This document shows, piece after piece, positions 9,598 to 21,561 of a DNA stretch of 64,000 nucleotides. The stretch is taken from contig JAGTXX020000011.1 in the NCBI GenBank assembly GCA_019044685.2, positions 1,984,001-2,048,000 on the forward strand, in the 5' to 3' direction. The notes beneath the pieces are model-generated. The model was given only the letters and a program-made list of their open reading frames with translations, ran no database searches and was not told the DNA's origin. Made by a program: the position numbers and the translations under genes. The stretch comes from Nannochloris sp. 'desiccata' (Eukaryota; Chlorophyta; Trebouxiophyceae; Chlorellales; Chlorellaceae). Position 1 is the first letter of the stretch, and each line of letters begins with the position of its first letter.

Positions 9598-12089
9598 TCA
9601 AACCGCCATTGCCGCCTCATTTCCTGCACTTGCAGCATTTCCCATCACATGACTAAACCGACGCCTACTCACCGTTCTATATTGTGAGTATGAGCTACCC
9701 ATGATACCCACATTCGAAGATCGTAACGACTCGATCGTAGGCATACCTTCATGAATATCTTTACTCATTGCCTTGACCATGGCAGCAGAGTACGGAATAC
9801 CCATTCGGCCTGAAGGCGCCAGCGCCAAAGCCTCAGGGTCAATCGAAGTATGGACAGCGTGAGCACGGTACCGATATCTTTTAGCAATCCAGAAGAATAG
9901 CAGGGTATTGATCGCCATGAGGACAGCTAAAGTAAAAAACCAGTAGTCTAAATGGCTTTCATTTACGTTAGGCGCAATCCAGCCTTCGCTGCCATTTGAC
10001 GTAGTGATAGCTTGAATAATAGCGAGTAAAGCAGAAGAAACATAATTTCCAAAGGCGGTAGCGAGTAATTGAATAGCAGAACAGGTCGATCGAAGGCCAT
10101 CGGGCGCCTCCTGGTAAAACATAGCTAGCGAACCGACCATTGCGAGCACTTCTGATAAACCAATAAGCATGTACTGAGGAATCTGCCACCAGACGCTGAT
10201 AGGGACTACAGGGGCGCCGTCCGCTGTGGGGTCTGTGTTCTCCAAGTTGTTATCCGCTACCACCTGCAAACGTACCACTTCCAGCCCTCCTGCTACAAGC
10301 ATTGATCCAATTGCGACAAAGTACCCCCATCCAATCCGCTGTAAAGGGGTAATTGGCTTTCCTTTCTTTTCAAAGTAGGGCGCGATTCCCAAATCGTAGA
10401 TGAAAATAAACACCAGTACAGACAAGCAATCCAAAACAGAGACGGTGGCGGGTGGAATTTTCAAGGACCCTAACGAAGTATTCATTCCAGTGCCTTGAAT
10501 AACAAACATAGTAGCCATCTGAGCGTAGATAGCATTGTACATGATTAATGTGAAAGCAATGGGGAGTAAACGGGTTAGGATCTTTAATTCCTCGACTTCA
10601 GTAAGAGTCACGAGAACGCTCTTCTTCTTCTTTTGCTTGGTGCTGTTGTTTTCCTTGATGGCGGTGACTGCTGCGGGAGCAGAGACAACAGCTTCTTCCT
10701 TCTCAACAATTTGGCCCAAAATTCCTTTACCTTCAGTTCCAAGAGTAACATCACCATCACCATCATCAACAAGATCATCATCGTCGTCTTCAGGCATCGG
10801 TTCCCCCTTTACCTTTGTACACGCCTTCTCCAACCACTTGAAACTGGCAGTTCTCGGCAACTTTTCTTGCCCAATAATGATACTATCATTACCGTCGCCC
10901 TGATATTCATACAATTCTTTCTCATCTTCAGGTACGACAGCTTTACGGTGAGCAAAGGCACCACGTAAGACTCTGAAAATACGAGAAAACGGGGATCCAG
11001 CGGGAGGAGCGAATCTATACCTAGGCACCCCCAGTAAGAAAATGCCCACAGCAAAGATAAAAGCTCCAGCAGGAATGGCATACCCCAACGCCCAGGAGAC
11101 CTCTTCTTGGATATAAATTAAAAACAAGCTTGCAATGATGGCACCAATGTTAATCGCTGCATAGAAATAGTTGAAAAACCTGGGGATTAAGACAGCTTCT
11201 GCTGGGTTGGTAGAATCAAATTGATCTGCACCGAAAGAGGAGACACAGGGCTTGATACCACCAGTGCCGAGAGCGATTAAATACAGAGCGCTGTAGAGAG
11301 CAGCGAGCTGTGCTGACGTCGCAGCTTGACCAGAGACTGGGTGCAGCTCAGGAAGGCCAGCAGTGAGAGCAAGGAGGATGAGGCCGGGGATGTAGAAAAG
11401 GCAAGAGAAGCTTAAAATGACTTTAAAACGGCCGAGATAAGCATCAGCAAGGAAGGCACCTATTAAAGGGGTGAGGTAGCAAGTTCCTGACCAGGCCATA
11501 ACGCTTGAGGATGCAGCGGAGTTGGATAGATTAAAGACACTGGTAAGGAAAATGATCAGATTGCTTGCTATGCCGTAATACGCTAATCTGCCACAGGGGT
11601 TTGGTCGCAGAGAGGTTGGCAAAAGGGTCAAAAAATAAGGAAAAGGCGGGGACAATGAGTCTCATTGAATGAGAACATAGGTTATTATTGTAGAGAAAGA
11701 TAAGTTTAGAGCAATCTGCAGAAATCCAGTGCTTACCTTTCGCAAAGCTCGTTGATAACTATGAAAGGTGCTCTTGTAACCAAAGGGGACTTTAGAATAG
11801 GCATTGGTTCAAAGGCAGGGGTGGTGGTAGGAAGATCTTTTGAGGTTTCGCCAGCCTGCAAAACAAAACAAAATTAGCAAGAAATTTCCAATGGTGTTTG
11901 TATAATAGCAGACCCTATTCGTGGCCAGGGAAGCGGAAAAAGATTGCAGCTTGACACCTCTTATCTGCCATGGCATCATCTTACCGTGCTGGAAACCTCA
12001 AAGGGGCTTTGGGGCATGCCACTCTGCCCAGAATCGGCCTTCGCTGTAGTATTGATTGCGAGTCCGTCAATCGGACGTACTTGAGACAT
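9598..12089 (-). CDS. Proton-coupled oligopeptide transporter (POT/PTR2/NPF family)
   Basis: Exons 11985-12089, 11737-11855 and 9598-11587 join in frame to 737 aa. The second and third exons meet inside the POT signature ExxER (NELCER / LAYYG), which fixes the splice. Further family hallmarks are PLIGAFLADAYLGR, FGADQFD and NYFYAAINIGAI. These integral membrane proteins import di- and tripeptides, nitrate or other anions with protons; the substrate cannot be read from sequence. About 12 membrane spans are expected. The hydrophilic loop between the two six-helix bundles is long and carries a very acidic stretch (EDDDDDLVDDGDGD) and a Lys-rich patch next to helix 7. The hydrophilic N-terminus of about 50 residues has no signal peptide. 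Confidence 0.93.
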
Positions 12090-12595
12090 GATATTTAATT
12101 TCGAAAAGTTTGTGCAAAAACTTATAGACAATTGTCTAATGGCTGCGTACTTGCTTTCCGATTCGCCCAGCTCTCGGAGCGCCTTGCTAGCGAATATTCA
12201 GATAATTATCCGAATACATAATGTGAAATTTTCTCGGGTTGCAGCTACAATTGATCAAATACTGCAATCTTTCTTCCTTGGGAAGTTCCTCAGGGTCTGA
12301 CTCAGCCTCATGAGACCGGTCTTTTCCAATCTGAGATGAGAAATTTTCTCAGAAAATCAAAATCTTCTTTGAAAGCAGAAAATCTTTACAGAAGCCTAAA
12401 CTGCTAGCTACTATAGAAACGGAACAAAACTAAAACGGCAGTGCTCAGCAACTTATGTATGAGCAAGTTCTCTTTTCCAGGCAGCTGCATGCCGCCATAG
12501 TACTATCATTTAGAAGAAAAATGAAAACAAAAAGAAGAAGAAGAAGAAGAAGAAGAATATGACCTTAATTTCTCCAACACGAAGGAATAATACGT
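12090..12595. other. Intergenic region with AAG microsatellite
   Basis: About 500 bp between two minus-strand genes. It should contain the transporter promoter and the CGS 3' UTR. The only marked structure is an AAG repeat at 12532-12557. Confidence 0.5.
12532..12557. repeat. (AAG)n microsatellite
   Basis: Eight consecutive AAG units plus two bases, just beyond the CGS stop codon, so it lies in or near the CGS 3' UTR. Confidence 0.9.
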
Positions 12596-14136
12596 TCAAA
12601 TTTGGTCCAATGCCTGCTTCATATCATCCCAGATATCTTCTAAAGGCTCTACACCACAAGAGAACCTAATCAGATTATCTTTAATTCCTACTTGTGCCCT
12701 CTTCTCTGGACCTTGATCCCAATAACTGATCACTGTAGGCTGTTCAATAAGCGATTCAACACCACCAAGAGAAGGTGCAATATACGGCAGTTTTACTGCG
12801 TCTATAAGGGCTGCAGTACGCCATAAATCCCCATCAACCTCAAAACTGACAACACCTCCATACCCTTTCATTTGTCGAACAGCAATTTCGTGATCAGGGT
12901 GATTTGGCAGTCCAGGATAATGAACGTGAGCGATTTTTGGGTGCTCAGCCAAACGACGTGCAATTTCAAAAGCACTGATGTTTTGCCTCTCTACTCTAAG
13001 GTCCAAAGTCTTCATTCCTCGAAGAAGTAAATACGCGGCATGAGGGTCAATGGTGCCACCGAGGACATTATGCATAGCACGCACAGCAGCAACCAAATCA
13101 GCTCTACCAGCAATAGCACCCGCCAATATATCATTATGCCCAGCTAGGTACTTTGTTGCAGAGTGAATCACCAAATCAGCACCGAGAGAGAGCGCTTGTT
13201 GATTAATAGGTGTCGCAAATGTAGAATCGATCACAACTGCTGCTCCTTTAGGTTCACACATTGCCTTGATGCGTGGGATATCTACACAACGTAAGTACGG
13301 GTTGGTAGGACTCTCAGAAAAGAATAAAGACACTTCATGAGTGTTTAAAGCATTCTCCAATGCCCCAAGGTCAGCGGGATCAATCACTGTTGTGGAAATT
13401 CCCATTTTAGGAAGCAGGGTTTGGATAAATTGACGTGTACGGCGATAGCAGTCTGTAGTAGTAACAATGTGACCCCCTGCAGGTACCAACGCCAGTAACA
13501 TAGTCGTGGCTGAGTTCATGCCTGAGGCTGAGACCAAGCAGTCCTCAGCGCCCTCCATGGCACGAATTTTCTCTTCGCAAGCGCGAGTAGTAGGATTTCC
13601 ATATCTGCCGTACTCGTAACTGCCATATTTGCCTTCTTGATAGGCAATCAGCTCTGCCGTGTTTTGGAAAGTGTAGGTAGAAGTCTGAACAATTGGCGTT
13701 GTCAAGGAGTCTGCGAGAGGGTTGAAAATTATAAACTCATACTTTATTTAATCAAAATGGCTAAAATTGGTTTATTGGATATCTAATCAATAAAAAATGC
13801 AGCGTCTTGAGGCAAGTAAAAGCACCTACCTGACACTCTTGGTCTTCCAGCACGCTCACCGCCATGCACTGCTAGCAGACCAGTCTTAGGTTCTCCAATT
13901 CCGCGTGTTCCGTTAGCTCCATCAGCCCCGTTGTTTTTATTGCTACCGCTCTGCGTTACAGCGCTCTCAGAAGCAGCTTTGATGATGGTGCTCAACCTTG
14001 AAATGTGTTTGCTCATGCATGGTCTCATGAAGGGAACGCATCTCGACTGCTGCCCAGGCAAGTTGTGCATGCTTCGTGATGTGTAGGGGGAATACACGTA
14101 TGATAATCGATTGCAGGGGAGGAATAAGGGCGCCAT
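12596..14136 (-). CDS. Cystathionine gamma-synthase, probably plastid-targeted
   Basis: Exons 13830-14136 and 12596-13710 give 473 aa. The splice restores the plant-like run HGGERAGRPRVSDSLTTPIV. It is a PLP enzyme of the Cys/Met-metabolism family; in plants the plastid enzyme joins O-phosphohomoserine and cysteine to form cystathionine, the first committed step of methionine synthesis. The PLP lysine is Lys289 in SATKYLAGHNDI; other family motifs are YGRYGNPT and FSESPTNPYLRC. The first 75 or so residues are rich in Ser, Arg and Asn with almost no acidic residues at the start, like a transit peptide. Plant CGS carries an mRNA-autoregulatory region in exon 1; I do not see it here. Cystathionine gamma-lyase is the alternative, but the N-terminus and overall match favour the synthase. 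Confidence 0.88.
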
Positions 14137-14509
14137 CTCCAGGCCCGTTTCTAGAGGTGATGAATTAGCAAAAAAGAGGGTTTTCCTTTAAGTTTGGAGA
14201 TGACCCCGTTCGCAAAAATGATAAATTGTGTGAAATCAATATAAAGTCGGTGTTCTAGCAGACTCTGATTGAAATGCACCGTGATGGCCACTTAAGACTG
14301 TCTGACAGAGAGATAATCTTGCAAGCAAAGTGAATCACCTTCCCTCATTCTAACTGAATCCAAAACTGCTTTACAAACACTGCAAAATCTTACGTTTGCA
14401 GTCATTCTCTGTCATAGCCATATCCCAAAGTACATAAAAGTATCTATTAACGCAATCAAATAGAGTCGAATTTTTTTAAAAAACACTGCCGCCACACAGG
14501 CTTTTTCCA
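14137..14509. other. Intergenic region upstream of CGS
   Basis: About 370 bp between two minus-strand genes, presumably the CGS promoter and the phosphatase 3' UTR. Nothing else is visible. Confidence 0.4.
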
Positions 14510-16022
14510 CTAAAACATGCCAAACAGCCCCTTCCCTGCTTTCTTTTTCCCAGCTTCTCTCCAAGCATCTTCCCCTAATAAATCTACTATCACCACTGCA
14601 GTATTATCTACAGTCCGCTTCCTCATCGCCAATTGCGTCAATTTCTTCGCCACATCTTTCGGATGTTTCCCAGCCCGTAATTCATTTCTAATCATCGCCA
14701 CAGCCTCTTGACTACTCAGCACATCCCATAAACCATCTGTAGCTAACACCAGAAACTCATCACTGCCCTGTTCTATGCTCATTTCAAGGACATCTGGTTC
14801 TGATGTGACGGGATCACCAGTAAAATTTATCGTCTTGGCAAAATTTTCATCCCAATATCCATCCTCTACTCCATTATGAAGCATTCTTTCTAGATTCGGA
14901 GCTTTAAAGTCTGGGTCTCCGAATGCTCTGCTGACTGCGAGAATGCCACAGACGCGACCGTCGTCTATCCAACCACCTACGGCCTCCACCCGTTCTGTTT
15001 CAGTAAGGACCGACTGGCCCTTGCCATAAACTCTGTGCTCGGTAGATAGGTCCATAGCGTTGCCTTTTCTACAGAGAACTGCTCGACTGTCTCCTACGTT
15101 GGCTACAATGACTCTATCGGAACGGATGAGGGCGGTGGTGGCTGTACAACCGCAATATGCTTCATCACCAGGTTGGTCTGTAAAAGACACCACAGGAAAC
15201 AAATGAATATATAATAAAGTCTGGTTGATTACTAGATGTAAAGGCACGCTTAGCAAGTAATAGAACATTAACAAGAGTATCAAATCTCAAAACGTAGGCA
15301 AAAGAATCTTACCTTGAAGCCATTCTAAAAGGCTTTCATCTGCTTGTCGGTAACACTTTGTCAAGACGTCATGCAGCTCCAGTGGACAACAAAGTCCCTC
15401 ATCAACAGTAGCATCAAGCTGGCAATCTAGGCCTAGGCTATTCATAGCTAACATTTCAGTGAATACTCTGTATAGATTTTGTTCCATATAGCGCGCTGCT
15501 GAGATACCAGCGTGGCCATCAAATACACCTGTGATAACGGAGAATACTTGAAAATTTTTCTCAGAAAAACAAGAAACAAAGGCTTTAAATCGAGCCCTTC
15601 TAGATTAAGAACCGGCAAAAATCATACAGGCAGGTAAATCCGTATCATGGCTATCACGTACTAGCAAAAAAAAATCCGCAGCACCCGTCAGTGACAACTT
15701 GTGTGACATCCTCCATTGTGTCTCGAGGACCTTGTTCAGTCCCGACGCCAAATCTAAATTTAAGTGAACAGGGAGATCCAGATTCTCCTGCGGCTGTGCC
15801 TTCATTTGGGACAACAGTACTAGCGGAACAGATTGTCAGGGATGCGTAGCTTGATCCTGGAAGGCTAGAATTGTTGGTTCTTAAGGAGAGGAAGCTAGTT
15901 TGATGACGACCCGCTGTTGTCGGGGATGGCAAGCAGTTCGCCCCTAAAAATGGCACATGGGTTGGATGTGGCCCATGTACCTGAGTCATAAATTGTGGGA
16001 TGCATAATGTAGACGATGCCAT
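14510..16022 (-). CDS. PP2C-type protein phosphatase resembling TAP38/PPH1
   Basis: Exons 15662-16022, 15313-15528 and 14510-15177 join to 414 aa. Each junction restores a PP2C motif, for example FFFA / SVFDGHAG. Metal-binding and catalytic motifs are present: GPRDTMEDV, VFDGHAG, AVSRAFGD, LATDGLWD and VDNTAVVIVDLLG. The first 70 residues are Ser/Thr/His-rich and lack a run of acidic residues, like a plastid transit peptide. The pattern after the core (VEAVGGWIDDGRVCG, a lysine-containing FKAPN stretch, ERMLHNGVEDGYW) follows TAP38/PPH1, the thylakoid phosphatase that dephosphorylates LHCII and reverses state transitions. That subfamily call is my reading of the motif pattern. It is head-to-head with the small zinc-finger gene. 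Confidence 0.86.
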
Positions 16023-16402
16023 TATTTGCGGGTCTTTTATCTATAGCCAGAATCGATATATATTTGTTGCAACAATCGTGCCCAATTTCAGGTTGTTAAG
16101 ACGAATCAAGCAGAAATGCGCCGGGTTTCTCCACTGCTATGCTTTCTTGGGTGTCGCAATTAAGTTGTAAATTAAATGGATGGAGCAACTCAGCAAAGAG
16201 AACGGATTTATTTGCAAACTTTGCTGGAAACCGTGAAAAACGAGTTGAGCTGTTGACGGCTAGTTCAAATGTTCTTATCAACACGAGTGGCATATATTTA
16301 ATAATAGGAGCATCATAAAGAGGCTAAGCTCGATTTCTTGCAGAAGCTAGCAAGCGCATTTTCCGTATTTTCCGTAGATTACTTAGAAGTCGAATCCAAA
16401 GC
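16023..16402. promoter_or_regulatory. Divergent promoter region, PP2C / small zinc-finger gene
   Basis: 380 bp between two start codons on opposite strands. A shared or back-to-back promoter is inferred from the layout only. Confidence 0.4.
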
Positions 16403-16776
16403 ATGGGTGGGGGAAATGCTCAGAAGGCAAGATACTCTCATCAGTTGCTATAGCTGAAAACATGAGATAGTGAATTATACATAACTGCAGCTTTTAGCTT
16501 TTCATGCTTACCTTTTCTAACAACCTTTTGCTGATCCATCTTCTTTCTCCTTTTCCCCGTCTGCAGTCGGCAACTGCTCGTGCCAGGAAAATGGAAGCAG
16601 AAAAGAAGAAGGGGAAAGGATCTCAGCTTGCAGCAAATGCAGCGTGCATGAATATCGTATGCAATATCTGCAGACAGGTCTTTATGAACACTTCCACAAA
16701 AGCCTGCTTACAACAACACGCAGAAAACAAGCACTCCAAAAACACTTTGGCTGATTGTTTCCCTGGCCAGGCATGA
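16403..16776 (+). CDS. Small C2H2 zinc-finger protein of the ZNF706/At2g23090 family
   Basis: Two exons, 16403-16426 and 16567-16776, give 77 aa, the usual length for this family. Exon 1 codes only for MGGGNAQK, the conserved start of the plant members. Exon 2 begins SATARARKMEAEKKKGKGSQL, with the basic SERF-like N-terminal segment. A single zinc finger follows (CNICRQVFM, then QQHAENKH). The intron uses GCAAGA as donor, which is the rare GC-AG class. The conserved protein sequence on both sides leaves little doubt about the junction. Members are small basic proteins of poorly known function; mammalian ZNF706 has been linked to translation and pluripotency control. The gene is convergent with the SWIM gene with only 74 bp between stop codons. 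Confidence 0.88.
16427..16566 (+). other. GC-AG intron in the small zinc-finger gene
   Basis: 140-nt intron with donor AAG/GCAAGA and acceptor CTGCAG/T. No GT donor nearby would keep the conserved MGGGNAQK-SATARAR junction. Confidence 0.8.
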
Positions 16777-16850
16777 TAAAGTATATTATATGCTTGCTAT
16801 TTTTGTATGAAAATTTAATTAATTGATTTATTTGACATGTTAGATTAGAT

Positions 16851-18200
16851 TTACTTCATAGTTAGAAAGTGAGAAAAGAAATTAAAATCGTCGCTACCTT
16901 GTACTGGGACCGGGGCTGGCGGGGCCGTTCCTGCATCCTCTGCTGCCGGTGGTGGAGGCAGATTAGTAGCAATAGGAAGGGGAGTGGGATCCCCTGCAGG
17001 AGTATCAAGAGAAGGCAGATCTAGTTGCGTTGAATAAGGAGGAGGAGCTGCAGGAGCATGAAATTCTTCTTCCTCCGAAGTTTTTCTTCCTCCCTGCTCC
17101 CGCTGCTGCTGGGGTGGTCGCCTCTGGACGTCCAGCTGCTTCTGCTGCGAAATAAAAATCGGTTCTATTGTTTCTAAAGCTTCTTTGCACTGTTCTAGTA
17201 GCGTACTGTCAGCTATGGCCTGCATCTCTGCCTCATTCATCCTGCCCTCAAAATTTAAAAAAGAAAGAGAAAATAAGAAAAATGAAACCTCAAGCCCTTT
17301 TATATTTAAAATATTCTGACTTAATTGCAACGTATTATAGAGTGTATACGTAGAAAGATCTATTTTTATTCAAACAACTCACCAACGCCTTGGTCCTTGC
17401 AGCTTTATAGGATGTGCTGGGACTGATGTGCTGGGACGATTGACGACTGCCGCCGGTAGGTGCTGCTTCTGTAGTTGTACTTTGAGACTCGGCTTCTTCT
17501 TTTCTGGTGCTATCTTTGCCTTCTTAGTAGGCAACATGGCAGCTACTTCGCCATTATTGCGATTTCTGTTTTTCAAAACGGAGTAGAAGAGGGAAAAAGG
17601 AAGAATAAAATAACGCTCTTCAGAAAAGTAAAAATGAACCATTCGTTAAATTTTAATTCTAACTAAACTAGGCACTTACGTTGCATTTTGAGGATTGATG
17701 ATACTTTTAGGCAAAAATCTTTTCTTTTTAGGTACAATACAAGCGCTAGAAGGATGAGTTCTTGCAGAGGGTGCCGAAGCTTGAACTTGATCTTCCATAA
17801 CCGCAGCAATAGCGGCGGCGGTGGAGGTAGTTCCAGAGGCTGCTGTCAACTTACGTTGCTCACTGGGAGGTAGTCTCCATAATAGCGCCGCTACACCATG
17901 TTTGCATATCTGCGTTTGCCTCTCATTAGCAAAAGGGCAGGTGCACGTCACGACAATAGAGTCTGGAGGCTCGTCTTGTCGTGGCGGGCCTCTGTTGTGC
18001 TGCAATTCTAAAAAGATTTCATAGGTAAGCGAGGAAATATATCTAAACTGAAGGTGGTGTTGAGATTCTTCCAGCAGCTCTAATTTATTGATAATATTCT
18101 CTTGAATTATTGAAGAGAACACTTTTGATCTTTTGAATCCCAGTTTATGATCGGCAAAACGGACCACTCCAACCAGCTTTTCAAAGTCATACTCCGCCAT
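16851..18200 (-). CDS. SWIM zinc-finger protein, unknown role
   Basis: Exons 17680-18200, 17383-17565 and 16851-17241 give 364 aa in continuous frame; the second acceptor is GGGCAG at 17242-17244, because the AG six bases earlier would run into a stop. The SWIM signature CxC...CxH is Cys86-x-Cys88 and Cys99-x-His101 (VTCTCPF, ICKHGVAALLWRL). SWIM domains bind DNA or protein and occur in transposases, plant FHY3-type proteins and the recombination factor SWS1/ZSWIM7. The remainder is low-complexity: a Lys-rich middle with a possible nuclear localisation signal (PTKKAKIAPEKKK) and a Pro/Ala-rich acidic C-terminus. I do not recognise a specific orthologue. No transposase catalytic domain is present. 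Confidence 0.75.
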
Positions 18201-18346
18201 TGAGATCGCATAATGTGTTAAAAAGATCACAAAATTAGTAGGAATAGAGAGATACAAGCGCTCAAGTAAAAATGACGGGGAGGAAATCACTGCAATATAT
18301 ACTAATATACGTTCAAACTTTTGAGCTATCGGAGTTAGATTATTCT

Positions 18347-21300
18347 TCAGACAGGCAAAGATCCAGCTGTCTCAGGAGACAGTTCTTTAGGAGAAGATGC
18401 TGTTTCTTTTGGTGGTTGCACAACTTCATCATGATCGTGGTCAGCGTGGTGAACATGCTTTTTGTGATGCTTTTTAGGCTGACCACCGCAACCGCAAGTC
18501 ATTTGCTTTCCTCCACAGTTGAAGCTGATCGCTCTATTCAACGTTTTAGAGCTTGCTGTTGATTTGGCAACCTCCTCATCGGTGATAGGCTTCAACTCTG
18601 GGTCTTCAAGGCTCCTTACGTCCAAGTTAGCTCCCATTAAGACCTTGCCCAAATCGACGAAGCGCGCAAGTTCACTAGCACCTGGCTGTCCAGTATCCAG
18701 GCGACGTTCAGTAAATTGCATCTTGATAGCACGCATGAAGGATGAACGATACATATCTAGGAAGTGATCTCCAACCTTGGGAGTTAATTGTTTAATAAGA
18801 TGCATTTCGAGGTAGGTAGGTCTCACTATAATATCTCCAACGTCGTCAACAATAATACGATTTCCAACGCGTTTATAATATCCTTTGGGAACACGGGTGA
18901 CCGGATCCTGACCATTAATGACAGCAAAATGATCAGGGACCATTTTATTATACTCATACGCGAAAGGACGGTTCCCGACGCGAGGCTGTCCATACGTATA
19001 GCAAGTAATCTGAGCAGCAGGGTAGGCTGATTTAAAAGCGTGAGAGGCCAAAGTAGCCAAAGCCCCGCCGAGCGAATGGCCAGTAACCATAAAAGTAACA
19101 ACTTCAGGCCCACCCAGCTCAGCTAAGATCTCACCGACGCGCTCAACAACCTTATTGTCGTAAGCACCAGTACTCCATGCTTCCAAGAATCCAGTATGCA
19201 CGCGAACCGGCACCTGAATAAGACTGAGACCCCAAGAGGAAGTGATAGGAGCTGTACGACGAGGAGGGTGGAAAGATTTTAAAAAGTTCAAATCAGTCAA
19301 AACGTTTTCGAAACTGCTTGTTCCTTTGAAAGCAACCACCAAGGTAGTACCACCCCATGCTAGCAAACACTTTGTATCAGTTCCTTTGTGATAAATGACT
19401 TCAGTGTTGCTTAAATCTTCGAAAAGATCGAGGGCATCGGTGATGTTGCCTGCGCCGGGGATCGGCATGCCATTGTCCTTGTTCTGATCTACAAGGCCAA
19501 GAGTTCCATCTCCATTAGCTGTATCGGTGATCATAATCTTCTTTTCTTCTGCAGGGTTGTCAGCTGCATCAATTGCATCTTCAACAGCGTCAGCGATGGC
19601 TTCTTCCCTCTCGGCCTCTTCTTCTGCCTCAGCGTACTCGCTGTCATCATCCTCGCCTTCAACTGGAATATCAACACGAAAGACTCGTTGTACATCAGAA
19701 TCGTCGATAGTATAAACCAAATTAGAGTAATAAAGCAATTTAATAGCGGTTTCGAAGCAAAACATGGGTTGTGACGCTAATATTTTGTTTTTGGCCAACT
19801 TGGCATTACGTTTGTTGATAGCCAGGGGGTGCTCAGCATGAGTCCATGCAAACTCTTGAAGCCAGGCGTTCATAATTTCATTTTTGGAGTCCAACTTTTG
19901 GGGCATAAAGAAGAAAGAAAGTGTTCCAGCCATACACGTGGCCACCGCCTGTAAGGCCACAACACCCAACCACGTCTGAACATATGTCCAGCATGAGCTC
20001 GTTTTAATTGACAAGAGTACAATTGCACACAGTGTGAATGTTAAGAACACGGGTAATACTTGTTCACGCTGTACTCCAAACACCATACGAGCAAATCGCA
20101 TTTCGGCGTATGACCGAGATTTGATATCCTTGTCAGTGCGCCATGAAAAGTACGCATAGGCTAAACAGTAGATGAAAATAGCAGCCAAAACCAGGGATAG
20201 AAAGACAATTTGGTCTGTTCGGACAGGCCCACATGCTATTGTCTCGTTCACATTGCATTCCCTGTTCTTAGCCGACCTGACATACCTCAACAAAATTAAT
20301 GAGATAGGCACCTGAAGGAGGAACCAATTAACGAACTTTGGGTAATGAACTGAAAATGGAGCATCCATAACCAAAGCAAGTGGCATAGTCACAGCAGGAA
20401 GAGCATGGTGCTTCTTTACTGGGTTGCCAGCACCATCAAGGTTTGGGCCAGCGTCCACATTGTCATGTGCAACTGCGTCCAACTCCTCTTCCTCTTCTTC
20501 AGGCACGCCAGGTAAATTTCCACCGAAATTTGCTGTGCTCTTCCCTTTCGCCAGTCTTCTATCCCCTTTCCACAGAGCTCCGTTGTGTGACAGGGCTACA
20601 AGTAGCAAAAACATGAAATTCCAAAGTGTCCATTGTACGTAGCCCATAATTACAGGAAATTGATCAATCCATTTGCACTTGTCCTGCACTGCATAGGCTG
20701 CAGAGGCCAACATACACACTAAATTGATGATTTGGAGGAGAAGAACAGCAAACGCTGATCGTGAGATGGTCATACGACGTTTAGACCATACTAATTTTGA
20801 ACGTCTTGCTTGGAGGAAACGATGAATGAAGATTCCAAGAACGATTAAAAGGATGGCCAGGAAAAAGGTGACAATAGCAACAGAGGCGACGAAATATTTG
20901 TTACTCGTTCTAAGCAGCTGGTCTGCATTATTCTCGTATTTGATAACAGTCAATCCAGCCTGAGTGAATATATTTTGAGAGTAAAGAGGTAGTAAGCAAT
21001 GAGCGGGAGACAAAGAAATTTTGAGGTGCAATAAAATTAGTAAAAATGGAGGACCCTGTCTTTAAATGAAGCAGAGGTACTTACAGTAGCTCCAATAGCG
21101 AAGAATGCAACGATCCACGAGAAGCGGCGCATTGTTTTCACATCTGAAGAGTTTGCAACCTCAATGCGGAGAATGACTGGATCTTGTCCAGGAGCGAGTT
21201 TACCGAAATCGCCACCCTGCCCGACAACAGCAGGTGAAATAATGTTTCCATAACGACGTTTAAAAGTGCTTGCGGCGCGCAAAATTGGTCGAGCAGCTTT

Positions 21301-21561
21301 CTTAGCTGCAGGAGAGTTTTTGAAGGGACGGGCGGCCACGCCAGCTGCTGAGTGGGTTGCGCCTGCAACTGTACCACCGACCTCAGACGCTGCAGCCGCC
21401 ACATGCTCAATAGTATTGCCTGTGACATCCATAGCACTGTGTGCAGCGCTGGAAACAACGTTGCGAGCACCCTGGGCACCGGCCAATGCAGTTTCTGCCA
21501 CATTGAATGCCCCGTCTAAGATTGCGTCGCCCACTTTGGACCAAGTACCTTCTTTAGACAT
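18347..21561 (-). CDS. Multi-pass membrane class 3 (diacylglycerol-type) lipase
   Basis: Exons 21085-21561 and 18347-20959 give 1029 aa. The N-terminal 100 residues are an Ala/Thr/Val-rich amphipathic repeat region. Hydrophobic segments follow at roughly 140-160, 180-205, 225-250, 262-282, 370-385, 410-432, 460-480 and 485-510. A cytosolic lipase class 3 domain comes next: oxyanion region VVAFKGTSSFENVL, nucleophile Ser788 in VTGHSLGGALATL, probable Asp844 in NGQDPVTRVP and probable His891 in VGDHFLDM. The layout of membrane segments plus lipase domain resembles metazoan diacylglycerol lipase. Acidic insertions lie in the loops (EGEDDDSEYAEAEEEAE). The C-terminal tail is Cys/Gly-rich then His-rich (CGCGG, then HHKKHVHH and DHDHDE), which could bind metal. 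It probably releases fatty acids from acylglycerols or galactolipids; the substrate is unknown. It is head-to-head with the MTHFR-like gene. Confidence 0.86.
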
